A stretch of DNA of 64,000 bases. Source: Casuarina equisetifolia. Its lineage: Eukaryota; Streptophyta; Magnoliopsida; Fagales; Casuarinaceae. Positions 37,498-48,184 of this stretch are shown piece by piece. The position numbers and the translations under genes are program-made. The stretch covers positions 5,010,501-5,074,500 of the forward strand of contig CM052360.1 of assembly GCA_028551475.1 (NCBI GenBank). The letters run 5' to 3'. The stretch's first letter is position 1, and the number at the start of each line of letters is the position of its first letter. The notes beneath the pieces are model-generated. The model was not told where the DNA came from. It did not search any database and saw nothing but the letters and a program-made list of their open reading frames with translations.

Positions 37498-38536
37498 TCA
37501 CATTATCTGGCACCTGAACAGGTTCATCCGCTGCCCCGCTGTCTCCATCATCTCCCGCAGCTCCTCCTTATTCTTACGCCCCGGATCCTGCGGGACCACA
37601 CCCTGCTGGCACACCCGCAGCTCCTCCTCCAACTTCAACAACTCTCCCTGTTTACGCAGAACATCTTCCTGGATACGCTTCACCTCTTCCTGATGATGCA
37701 GAAGCTCCTCCACCATCTGCTGTACAAGTTGATGCACTTCAGTCTCCTGTGGCTTCACCACCTTGCTGCGGGCCCGCCGCTGAACGTAGTTGAGATGCAT
37801 GTCCCGGTCAGCCACAGGCACAGCTGGAATAGACTGCACTTCAGTTTGCTGCGGCTCCACGACCTTGCTGCGGGCCCGCCGCCGAACGTACTTGAGATGC
37901 ATGTCCCGGTCAGCCACAGGCACAGCTGAATTAGACTGAAGCTCCGGTTGCCCAGCCAGAGGCGGAGGCGGAGGCGGAAGCTGGCTTACTATAGGTTCGT
38001 ATTCCTCCCTCTTTGTCCGGAGTTTTCTCGTAATGTTGCGAGGCATCGTGTCACAAGGAAGCTGCTGCGGGGTTTTCTTCTTGGTCACCGATGATGATGC
38101 CTCCCCCTGTAAAAACGAAACAAAAGTTTCACGGCGTGAAGAGAGAGGGACGAGACAGAGGAAAAATGCAAAAAACAGAACAGAAGAGAAACCCTTACCT
38201 CCCTTACCTCCCTTACCTTAGGACGAGACAGAGGAAAAATGCAAAAAACAGAACAGAAGAGAAACCCTTACCTCCCTTACCTTAGGACGAGACAGAGGAA
38301 AAAATGCAAAAAACAGAACAGAAGAGAAACCCTTACCTCCCTTACCTTGGCAGGAACAAAATGGAGAAAGAAAAAGAGAAACCAAAAGCAACTCTTACCT
38401 TGGCAGGATCGATCTTTGCCCTGGATCGGGTGGCCGGAGGTACAGCCCTGGCTCCGGTCGCCGGAGGTACAGCCCTGGCTCCGGTCGCCGGAGGTTTAGC
38501 GCTGGCTCGGGTCGTGGCTCGTGTCGTTGGAGGCAT
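37498..38536 (-). CDS. Unrecognised two-exon gene: low-complexity N-terminus, 34-residue repeats, coiled coil
   Basis: Exon 1 is 38536-38399: ATG, 46 codons, with a 9-residue repeat PPATGARAV, ending in an AAG|GTAAGAG donor. Exon 2 is 38106-37498, after a tttttacag acceptor: 202 codons and TGA. Both are phase 0, giving a 248-residue protein with no stop. In order it has the Arg/Ala/Pro-rich repeat, a Lys-rich stretch (VTKKKTPQQ), RTKREEYEPI, a proline run, two copies of a 34-residue unit (VADRDMHLKYVRRRARSKVV and its near twin, 102 bp apart), then about 60 residues of coiled coil. I do not recognise the family. Decayed relatives lie at 58955-59560, 59680-60240 and about 63150-63415, so it belongs to a multicopy, possibly element-linked, family. 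Its frame is the only intact multi-exon one in the window. The antisense strand is also open (37486-37929), a side effect of the composition. Confidence 0.6.
38154..38345 (-). repeat. ~60-bp tandem repeat in the intron of the coiled-coil gene
   Basis: About three copies of a unit running from the word gacgagacagaggaaaaa to cccttaccttag, plus extra short ctcccttac units. On the minus strand each copy carries GGTAAGGG, which looks like a splice donor, so the intron holds several decoy donors downstream of the exon 1 donor. Confidence 0.8.
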
Positions 38537-38546
38537 CGCGTTCCCT

Positions 38547-39375
38547 AAACATGAAACTATATTCTCTAAGATTCGTTCAGAAGAATCAAACAAAAAACCA
38601 ACTGACGGTATTCGGGTTGCCGAGAAAATATCAAAAAGAGAAGATAGACAGACTTTTATCACGAGTGAGAATCATTCAATTAAACTAAGACAAGCCATGG
38701 CTACATGAAGACTGATGAGATCTAGATTTCAATTTTCTTTGTTTCTCAGCATCCAATCGAAGAAACAATCATCAATCCGTAAGATCACCAAAAGAGGAAA
38801 AGAGAGGCAAACCGTATGGAATGAAATGGCCGAAAGAGAGAATTGGCCGAGTGTTCCCTTTCCTTGACCGTGGGTTTTGTGAGGGTTTTGGGGAAGACGA
38901 ACGATTTTTCCGATTGACTGCCGAGAAAAGGAAAGAACAGAAATAATGTAGAATATCTTCGATGCACGGTATAAGATATGTTTCACTTACTAATTTAGAT
39001 CGATCATCGAGATGCAAACATGAAACTATATTCTCTAAGATTCGTTCAGAAGAATCAAACAAAAAACCAACCGACGGTATTCGGGTTGCCGAGAAAATAT
39101 CAAAAAGAGAAGATAGACAGACTACTTTTATCCCGAGTGAGAATCATTCAATTAAACTAAGACAAGCAATGGCTACATGAAGACTGATGAGATCTAGATT
39201 TCAATTTTCTTTTCCCCTTTTCTCGTGGAGTTTCTCAGCATCCAATCGAAGAAACAATCATCAATCCGTAAGATCACCAAAAGAGGAAAAGAGAGGCAAA
39301 CCTTATGGAATGAAATGGCTATTTAGAGCTGGCTCGCGTTCCCTCTCCTAGTGGGTTTTGTGAGGGTTTTGGGGT
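38547..39375 (-). repeat. 469-bp-spaced tandem duplication upstream of the coiled-coil gene
   Basis: 38547-38875 is repeated at 39016-39375, starting at aaacatgaaactatattctc in both. The second copy has a short insertion near 39210-39230. This stretch is the likely 5' untranslated/promoter region of the gene at 37498-38536. The plus-strand frames inside it are identical because of the duplication and are not genes. At 39390-39460 a short G-rich unit (gggctgcctctctgtgattg) is also repeated. Confidence 0.75.
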
Positions 39376-39888
39376 TCTTATTTGCTAACGTGGGGGGGTA
39401 GGGGCTGCCTCTCTGTGATTGGTGCGTGGGAGGGTACGGGCTGCCTCTCTGTGATTGGTGGGGGGGTTGTACGTGATATCACAAATATATATAATATGCT
39501 TTCTGTTTCTCCTCTGACTTCTCTGATGCAGTATAGAGGTTCAAGCGTCTTTTTCACTGCTGAACCGTGTACCATAATATTCAAGAACAAAACAGCAGAA
39601 TTTTTTCAAAAAATACAAAAGGAATGTATACAAAGATGCTGGCTGGAGCAGCTGCGGCTGCCGTGTATCAAGGAAAGAAGCTTGAGAAAGCATGAGCGGT
39701 TGTAATAATATTCAAGGATGATTTACAGAATGAACGAGTAAGCCTTTGAAGTTCTGGCTTCGGCAATTGTAATTCTATTCATAAATTCTTTTGCACTTGT
39801 GATAGGATGTCTTTTTTATTAGGTAGCTTAGGACAGAGGAACAGTGAACTTTTATGAAAAGATTGTCAAACTTAGGATTTGGAACCTT

Positions 39889-40061
39889 TGATACTTTTTG
39901 CTCACCCCGTGGAAGCTTATAGATTGCCATCACAGCCAATATAGCATTCCTCCTTATATATGGCTGCCGATGCTCCAAATTTTGCAAAATAGAAGGAATT
40001 AATGGCTCAATTATTTCTGCCTCATTCAAGCGGCGAAGAAACCTCAAAGTTACAGGCAGTT
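39889..40061 (-). pseudogene. Coatomer beta subunit exon fragment
   Basis: Minus-strand frame reading TLRFLRRLNEAEIIEPLIPS then LEHRQPYIRRNAILAVMAIY and KLPRGEQ. This is the HEAT-repeat stretch of coatomer subunit beta (COPI coat, Golgi vesicle transport). It covers only about 55 of the protein's roughly 950 residues. A possible acceptor (cctag) lies upstream. No neighbouring coatomer exon was found on either side, so it is a displaced fragment. Confidence 0.75.
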
Positions 40062-40069
40062 GCTAGGTT

Positions 40070-40955
40070 TCAAGTTAAATGGACAAAGGCCTACAGAAGG
40101 TTGCATGGGAAGGACATGACACAGGTGAAAATGACACAAGTGAATATGCTTGCTTCCGTTTACCTCTTGTCTGATTTTGAATATAGTTCTTATAACATGA
40201 TATCCATTGTTTGGACAACAAAAGGTCTGGTAGCAATCTAGTTTTACTTTTCTTATTTTGCACGATTTTACCTTTGAATTTGAGAGGAAGCGTAATAGGC
40301 CAGAGAGATATGACAGGAATCTCACATAAAACACTCTGAAGGCCATTAAGACAATTGATAAACTCAGATTAAGGGGGGAGGCCAAACACATCGAGACAAG
40401 GTATTATTTTTAGTTCTTTTTTTTTTTCTCTTCATCTGTGCTTGGAAACATAATATATCAATGAGCATCTTTTCACTGTGTGACTTAAACGCTAATCGAC
40501 TAATTCCTACCGCATTTGGGAGAGGCCTCAAGCTGGAGACAAGAGAGCATAGACTGATCATAGCCACATTGATTTAGTCTTAAGATCCAAGGGAATGAAG
40601 TCTCATTTGAATGAAGTCTTGAAGCCAGCTTGTCCAAGATGCCTGTATTACATCTGATGTAGTTGTTCATGTCTTAGACCTGAAGGCGGGATGCCTTTTG
40701 TATGATAAACTGAGATCTTCTCATTGATAGACTTGTATCTTTGAATGATACTACTAATGGTCAATTATACTGGTCAGTCAATGAAAAGATGTTATTGTAG
40801 CAAGTCACAAAACAGTAGCAAGATTTTCTTTAACGTGCTTTATCTTCAAACTCAATGCATCTTCAATTTTAGGCCATTTCCGTATGCGTCGTGGAATGCA
40901 TTGCTTCCGAAAGCAGCCAAGTTCAAGCATTGGTGTTTTGCTGCCAGAGAAGGGT
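40070..40955. other. Spacer between coatomer fragment and duplicated segment
   Basis: No recognised gene. A plus-strand frame at 40745-40996 runs into the duplicated segment and has no known motif. Confidence 0.4.
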
Positions 40956-40959
40956 TAGT

Positions 40960-43315
40960 CGGTTGGTACAAAAGGTATACCCCCCGCCACAACTAGAAAC
41001 TAACTAAAAGCCACTCAAAATTTGTGGATATCCAATATTACTCTCAACAAATAGCATAGAAAGAGAATGGCGTTGAGGGGTGAGTTGCTAGTCGATTACA
41101 TCTAAATAGTTGGAGTTACCTTGTAAAATAATAGAATTCATTCCCGTTGATTAGATTTTTAGAATGATTAGTATGTATTTTGTTGGTTATCCACAATTCA
41201 GATGGTTTGGTTTTCACTGTCCTATCCGTAGTGTAAAATCTCTAATGCTAGATGTTCGAAGGAGATCAGACCAGTGGGGATTATGAACTAATAATTATTA
41301 TTATCAAGAAATTCAGGTACCACTATTGTCCACAAATTTTAAAGAAATTGTTATTCATGTGTTGTGCAATAGTTAGAGAATGTTAAGCAACCATTAAGTA
41401 TGCCTTACATGGAAAGTAGATGTTGATGTCTAAGATGACTATTACTACAAGTATTTGAGTTCAATATAGGAACTAGTTAGGATAGGAGAGAGTATGTCAT
41501 AAAGGGGGACTAGATTTGGTATTTAAGATGATTATATGTTTTCTCCAATTTGAGTATCAGGCAAGAATCATTAAAGATATTGTTTCATAATCGCTTCCCA
41601 TGTCAGAAATAAGTAAATCAATGGGATAATAACTAAGAATAAATTATGAAATATAGCTATCACTACTGTTGCTATGATGCCCAGATATTAGAATTTGGTA
41701 GTCAACTTTATGTTGAAATAATATTACAAATGATTTCTTTGTATCGTCTGACAAAAGCAATATAAAAATGTAACTAATTAGGCTCTGTATAGTCTCGGCA
41801 CGTCCAAGGAACTAGTTTTTCATTGATTAGAATTCCTTCCACTTGTCTATCTGTTGCTTTACAGCAGACTAATCAACTAGGAAATCTGCTCTCTTGATCC
41901 TACTTGATTAGCGTTGAAGCTGCAAATCATCATCACCTTCTCACACGTGTTTCTTGCATCAGTCCAACTTTTTCCATGACCTCTCAACTCCACATGACCT
42001 CTAGGATTCTGATCAGACTATCAGTCCAACTTTTTCCAGTGAATTGGCTGGTCAGAACATCTTTTTCCTGGCAACAAAATGTTGTTCACACTTCGATGCA
42101 CGGGTTATCTCCCATGATACATCATCATTCTCTGGGGGAAAACCGTACCCAATTCCATCACTCTGTCTCTTGCAATTGACTACTGAAACCATAAACCTCT
42201 CATGCTCCAGCGCTGAAGGATACATCACCTGTTCTTCCTGGAAAAGACATCAAAATCGAAATGACACTTCAGGGGCAGTATCGAATTTAAAAAACCTCAA
42301 TTCGTAACATAAACATATTATTATCTTTCTATCCCATGATCCCTCCCTTGTTATCTTTCACAAAAATCATAGTGCTGAAGGGCAATACAAGCGTACATGA
42401 ATTAGCACTTGAACATCATAAACTACCATGAAATAATTAATAAACATTATTTTTGAAGCTATTTGTTACTCTAAAAGAATTGGTAAAGTACAAAATTTTG
42501 TTATCATACCAATGGTGATATGAAAATATGGTTACTTGGGAAAACAATTCATGAGCATAGACAGTTACCTCAGGGAGTTCATAGAATTCATCAGGAGATA
42601 TTTGCAGCAATTCTGCAGCCGTTTGACCGGTACACCAAGCGAAAACTTTTGCACTCTGATCTGCAAGAGTGATTTTCAGATGGAAAGTACGTATAACTTC
42701 CGCATCACAGTCGCAGTGACAGAAGCTGCATTCCACAATTCCACTAGGTCTCTTGTCAACAAATTGACCACAAACAGCGTGTGAAAATTTTGTATTAACA
42801 TGACAATAAGCAATCTGGTCAAGCCACACTCGACATATCTGTCCACAAGTTTAGGAAGAAAACAAAAATGTTAGTTGATAAGAATAATGTCTTGAGGATA
42901 AAGGCAAGAAAACATGAACAAAAAGTTGTAGTTACAAAATGACGTACTTCAGTGGCGTAAACCTGCAACAGGATAGAATTTCCAATTTTCATGGGTATTT
43001 GCCTCTACTCGGCGTGTGAGTAACTTAAGTAGGGCAATAAACATAAAACATATGAATGAAAAGCCAGAAGTTCATATAAATCTTCAACTTCCTACGAGGT
43101 TGGCTTATATACCGGGACCTTTTGGCTCACAACAGAAGGCCTGAGAGAAGAAATAAGAGGGAAACGAAAGAATGTATCAAACTTGAAATTTCATTATCCA
43201 ATAGGACGACTTAGAGGTTCTTCACAATTCAAACACACACATGTATCCTTGTTTTAAATTTTGTAGTACTTGATCTCTAAGGTACTGGGATATAAATTGA
43301 AAAAAATCCTTACAG
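40960..43315. repeat. Duplicated segment; partner is 4205-5520 plus 24984-25896
   Basis: Aligns with 4205-5520 and, after removal of copia element A, with 24984-25896. It gives the empty insertion site of element A (aatacaagcgtacatgaatt near 42388). It has 110 bp (41122-41232) that the partner lacks, bounded by the 8-bp word tgtaaaat on each side. The duplication ends near 43315 at aatccttaca, beyond which TOP3B sequence begins. Confidence 0.88.
42052..42962 (-). pseudogene. Second copy of the 3' exons of the Cdc24-like OB-fold gene
   Basis: Three exons: the 15-nt microexon 42962-42948, 42838-42569 (90 codons: AYCHVNTKFSHAVCG, ECSFCHCDCDAEV, FHLKITLADQSAKVFAWC) and 42237-42052 (61 codons ending RKKMF and TGA). 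All splice sites are canonical, including GTAACT where the other copy has GC. The frame is open throughout and runs past the TAA seen in the other copy. The paired cysteines fit a zinc ribbon within an RPA70-like OB fold. The upstream eleven exons are missing; TOP3B exons lie there instead. It is a tail-only duplicate, better preserved than the long copy at 5215-31176. Confidence 0.7.
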
Positions 43316-43692
43316 AATGTAGAAACTTATTGAATTAAGCCATGTGTTAGTCGTAGATGATGCTTGAATTGAAATCAATATCCCTTAAAAATATTCTTAT
43401 CACTTTAAGAGAAGCCTCTGGAAAGGGAAAGATTTTTAGACATTCTACATACTGTTAGACAAACAATCTCGCAGAAGTTTTTGATGCAGCTCCTTAGGAA
43501 GTAAAACCAACAATTATGAGAAAACAATGATCGAAGTCATTCCTAGATAAGGTCTGTCTTAAACACCCCTGACATGACATTGCAGCCTTCATTTTCTTAA
43601 AAATTTAACTTTGTCCTGAAACAAGAAAATCGTACTTGACATCATCCACATAAATTTGCACAAGAGCGAGGAGTGGGGGAGGCAGCAGCTAC

Positions 43693-46296
43693 CTTCAAAG
43701 CATATATTTTCTCCTTCACGGTCACAATCCAACCATAGCACCAAATTATTAAAGCCACGAGCTTCTTGATTTAAATGCCTACATATATGAGCCTTTTTCC
43801 AAGAGAATCAGTAAAATTTATTGCAAAAGTAGGAAATTCTGTAGAATCCAAAAGAATACAGCAAATGTATCATACATAAAATAACAAGTTCTAAGTTTAA
43901 GTTTGACCTACATTAACAACTGTAAGAAGATAAAACACCTTGATTGCATAAAATGGTACAAAGGCAAAGCGCTTAAAAGTACCAAGTGTAGAATGCATGG
44001 GGGTACATCTAATGTTCCCCGGTAGACATGCAAAAATAGATTTAGCCAATTATCCTAGTTCGCAAAACTTTCTATTGGCAAACACCAATAACAGGATCCT
44101 GAAGTTCCTAGCATCATATTTCATAACTCATTACATATTGCTTGATACTCCAATACAAAAAAATTTAACAGTTAACATTACTCAATTTTCATATTTCCCA
44201 CAATGCATCTTTCATATATTTAACAACAGTATTAAAGCATGTAAAAGCTTCTTCTAGCAACTTTACAAGCTTTGATTTTGAGCAACAAGCAAGAATTTAT
44301 TCCTACAACTTTTTTCAAAATATTAATATACAGAGAAACAGGAACTACAAACAAGGGAAGGTTCAAAAAGCCATACCTTGGGGTTTGATTCTGTCTTAAT
44401 CGTCTGTGTGTCGAAAAGATCCAATGGGTTAGTGAGAGCCCAATTTTGATGCGTTTGAGGAAAATCTAGACTAGATTCATAAAAAGAAAAAACATAACCT
44501 TAAAAAATCTAGCCACAAGTTGCAAATGCATGATAATTTATATCAGATAAACTTCAAATAATTCAGAAGCAGTACTGGATTGAAGTTATATTCACATCAA
44601 TTACTAAGAATACTACTGATAACATCTGCAACGAGAGCTTAAATATTCAGATTATATCAGATTATTAGGCTTTCATTCAAAGGAGTTCTCTTACCATATC
44701 GAAAGAGTGACCACCTGTAAGTTGGTAAGTTTAGCTCAAAAGTACTCCCTTTCAACTTCTGCAATCAAACTAACAAATTACTATGGTTATCCATATGGGA
44801 ACAACACAATTACTTCTCTAGAGAAAAATTAAAACTCAAAATCAGCATGCTGAGAAAATTTCCCATCTTCTTGATATCCTCATTGCCAATTTTTAGATAT
44901 GAAAGTAGATCACACTTAGTTGCATAACTAGAATTAGACCATGCAATTTCTCAAATACCAAAGGACCATGATTGCTGCAACCAAACTCAGGCCATGTTTT
45001 TAATTTAACAGATAATTGAACAAAAGAGCTTTAGTACCAATAACTCCAAAGCATTTCCTTTTTTTTTTTGGTATATTGATCAAGCACATTAACTACCAAA
45101 AGCAAATCAGACCCCCTACATCTTTTTCCTGAATCACAATCAAACACTATGATCTGATGGAGTTGCAAAGCAGTGCGGAGTGTTAGGTGGGAGAGAGAAG
45201 ACAGAGGAGAATTCCCCCGCTGAGCACCTGAGGGTTGGTTGGGGTGGGGGTTTTTGAAGGAGAAGATTACTTGGCATCATGCCTGCAAATTACTCGCTCA
45301 CTAAGTAGAAAAGGGGAAATTTTTTTTTTAAAAATAACGCATCATTTCCCCAATACTATAGACATAAACTCACATACCAGCATCGCAGTCATTGTATAGC
45401 ATCTACTTCCAATAAATCATGAATCTAATAAATAGATAGCGTCACACCATAATCATGTATAGAACTAGCAAACCCATAACGTAACATCAAGATTTATAGA
45501 ACTAGGCTAAAATAGAAAGACTTGAATCACATTACTCAAAAGAAAACAGAAGAAATGGAATTCGCAAGGAAAGAGAGGGGAAAAAAAAGGGTTTATTACA
45601 GAAGAAGAAACACTTTAAACGCAATTCGCCCCCCACCAAGCAAGAAGAATAACGAAATCCCAATAATACAAGATGACATGCAGACTGGAAACAAATTGCA
45701 TTTGTTGTTGAGAGATTTAAGAGAATAATGACCTGAAAACGTGCCTAATGACTGAGGTGACTTTGAAATGGGCACGAAATCCCTGAAACGTTCCATCAAA
45801 CTCGTGAACATCCGTGTTGCCCTTTCTCGTAGACATCTGTAGCAACAAAATATTTCCCTCGAGTGTCACAAATACTCCACATTCAACAGTGACAATAAAC
45901 GGCATCAGTGAGAGAAAAAAAAAAAAAGGTTGTTGTACTGAGTATCTGAAAGTATTAGAGAAAGCAAAATTGTCCTCCAATTCTTATAGGAACAAAGAGA
46001 CAAGGGTTTATAGGTGACGGTATATTGAGTATCTGAAAGTCGAAATTAGCGTCCCCACAGATTCCAAACTGGAGCTAGGGTTTCGGAACGTGAAAACAAC
46101 AAGCAAAGGAGAGACAGAGAGAGCAGAGTACTTGGCCACGGGAGAGTGCGGACGCAATGGAGAGAGCGATGCTGGGCTTCTCAGCCACCTGCAAACGAGA
46201 TTAAAGAAAGTAGTATTAAGAATCGGCGAAACCACAGTATAACAAAGAAGAAATTCAAACTGGCCTTCCTACCATGAGAACTGTGGGGCGAGCCAT
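43693..46296 (-). pseudogene. TOP3B: TOP3B (DNA topoisomerase 3-beta), first five exons only
   Basis: Exons 46296-46273 (MARPTVLM), 46188-46132 (VAEKPSIALSIASALSRGQ), 45836-45733 (HEFDGTFQGFRAHFKVTSVI), 44470-44377 (LDFPQTHQNWALTNPLDLF) and 43792-43693 ([17 protein letters not shown]). All have GT-AG sites and phases that join into 126 open codons. They carry the AEKPS lysine motif and the DxDxE metal site of the Toprim domain of type IA topoisomerases. TOP3B relaxes negatively supercoiled DNA and resolves DNA or RNA crossings in the nucleus. The full protein is over 800 residues. Everything after exon 5 is missing, and the tail of an OB-fold gene lies there instead from 43315 down. The G of the conserved SVIGHVF is R here. 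It is a truncated copy unless the remaining exons lie far away. Confidence 0.85.
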
Positions 46297-46299
46297 TTC

Positions 46300-46683
46300 G
46301 TTAGTAACGGCGCTGAGGACGACAGAGAGAACGGTCTATTCCTTCCTTCCGGCTCGTCTGTGGCAATGGCGCTTTTTCTGTTTCGAACTCAGTTTACTGG
46401 CAGAAGCAGTTTTATAGCGGGTTGGCTTGTGATAGCCCTTGATCTCTCCTCCAGGAACTTCAATGCATCTAGCATTCCTGTGTTAGTCTGTAAGTATACC
46501 CATTATATCACACTGTATAAGCCAATGACTTTTGTGGAAATATGATAATTTCTTAAGCTTTCATACACTCTAGTTAATCTCATTAGAGTGATATACCCGT
46601 TACAATCGTAACTAGTTTCAAGTAGACTTTTCTTGGTGGAAAAATGGCAACTAGTATTGTAATAGTACTTAATTGCTATTGTA
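46300..46683. other. Promoter side of TOP3B and spacer
   Basis: Would hold the promoter of the minus-strand TOP3B copy. No clear TATA box was identified, and no other gene was seen. Confidence 0.4.
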
Positions 46684-48064
46684 ATAATGTAGCCATTTAA
46701 TCTAAATTATAGGACAATCTTCAATAAGGTCACATAATACATCTCCAATAATTTAGTAGGAATTTTCATTTGTTCTATTCTTTTGTAAGTGATACATTGA
46801 ATAACTTTGTCCAATACAACATATATACATGTCCAATGATTTGGTAGCAATTTTCATTTACCCATCTATTTACAAATGATATGATAACGAATAGTCTTAT
46901 CCAATACGACATAAATATATCTCCAATGATTTGGTAACAATTTTTATTTGTCTGTTTGCTTACAAATAGATACATCTCCAATAAGACAAATCAATTTCCA
47001 ATGATATGGTAACAATTTCCATTTGCCCATTTGTTTATAGATGATAGGGTCACGAACAATATTATCCAATGTGACATAAATACACCTCTAACAATTTGGT
47101 AACAATTTTCACTTGCACAACTATTTATAAACAATAGGTTGAGGAATAATCTTATCCAAGGTGATGTGTGCAATCATCAATAGCCAAATATTATAGTCGA
47201 AATGAATACTACCCCGACTTTGTTAAAAGACTATGACTTAATGACAAACTACTATGGCCTTATATAAGGGTCCCTCCTCCTACCTTCTAAGACGTCTTTT
47301 GGGGTAGAATATGGAGGGCCCATTTAATTTGGTATTGGAGCCAGGTTACTTCGTTACTGATGGTAGTGAACTGGGCTCCCCCATCGCAGGAGACCCAAAA
47401 ATGTGGGATTGTAAGCAAGTATTAAGAGAGAACAGATTTTGGAGAATGCGAGGCCGAAGTAAAACTTAATAGAGTGATAGTTATGTTAATAGAGTGATAG
47501 TTATGCTATAATGTGGTCAATGGAAAAGTTTATGTTCCTTGTCAATGGGTATGATAGTAAAGAGAGACAAGTTTTGGCAACAAATGGTGCTTCTTTTTGG
47601 TGGAAGGTTTTCTTACTTATGTGATTAGGTGGTGGAGTAGGTAGTTGGTGTTGGCGAATTGTTGCACCTACGGTGGGGCACTATTTAAAGAAGTGAGGAA
47701 GTAGTTTCACGTTTTTATATTTTTTATTGGGATAGGTAAGTTAGGACTAAAATGAAAGTTGTGCTTCATGAAAATGGAGCTGAATAGCTTTTTTGTTGTC
47801 ATCGATTTCACGTGTTATATAATCTGGAAGATTGTGAAGACAAGATCACTGCCTTGCTCATCAACCAACCTCAATAGGGGAACAAAAAATTTATGCCTTC
47901 TTAATATAGTTTTACAACAGTGTTATTGTTAAAGTTGGTTGTCGTCCCACGTTGGATCTAGTTGCCTAAGTTTATAGCCTTATATATGGGTCTCTCCTCC
48001 TACCTTTTAAGGCATTTTTTGGAGTAGAATATGGAGGGCCCATTTAATTTGGTATTGGAGCCAG
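46684..48064. repeat. Long direct repeat, copy 1 (~1.4 kb)
   Basis: Matches 49104-50449 nearly throughout. It starts at aataatgtagccatttaatc and includes about five ~90-bp tandem units, a partial TRIM-like LTR and a unique stretch at 47430-47900. The minus-strand frames at 46775-46981 and 46991-47173 are products of the tandem units, not genes. Confidence 0.85.
46741..47170. repeat. ~90-bp tandem repeat array, copy 1
   Basis: About five diverged units of the form atctccaatgatttggtaac followed by about 70 bp ending in atccaa-tgacataaatac. One unit is shortened near 46970. The same array recurs at 49160-49590. Confidence 0.85.
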
Positions 48065-48184
48065 GTTATAATCTATGGGACTTGTTGGGTTATGGGCCCA
48101 CCACGTTTAGTCATCCCCCTGTCTTGTAGTTGGGCTTCAAATCCACTTACAATGTTTATGTCCGCATGCAAGTGAGGGAGAGTG
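47927..48184 (+). mobile_element. TRIM-like element: LTR plus internal domain
   Basis: A ~123-bp LTR (47927-48049, starting TGTTAAAG) is followed by a primer-binding site tggtattggagcc and about 120 bp ending in a purine run (gtgagggagag). The 3' LTR does not follow; from 48185 unrelated AT-rich sequence begins. A complete relative is at 50323-57082. With LTRs this short and no coding sequence it fits the terminal-repeat-in-miniature class. Confidence 0.7.

Noticed and set aside
37486-37929. Plus-strand frame of 147 codons rich in Leu/His/Pro
   Set aside because: Exact antisense of exon 2 of the unknown coiled-coil gene, where the repeat and phase keep both strands open. The minus strand has matching exon 1, splice sites and relatives.
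38091-38708. Several plus-strand frames repeating KTEQKRNPYLPYL
   Set aside because: Products of the intron tandem repeat and of the antisense of exon 1.
42052-46296. Fusion gene of TOP3B 5' exons with the OB-fold tail
   Set aside because: TOP3B exon 5 ends in phase 1, while both the microexon and the 42838 exon start in phase 0. Joining either gives a stop within a few codons. No frame-correct join was found.
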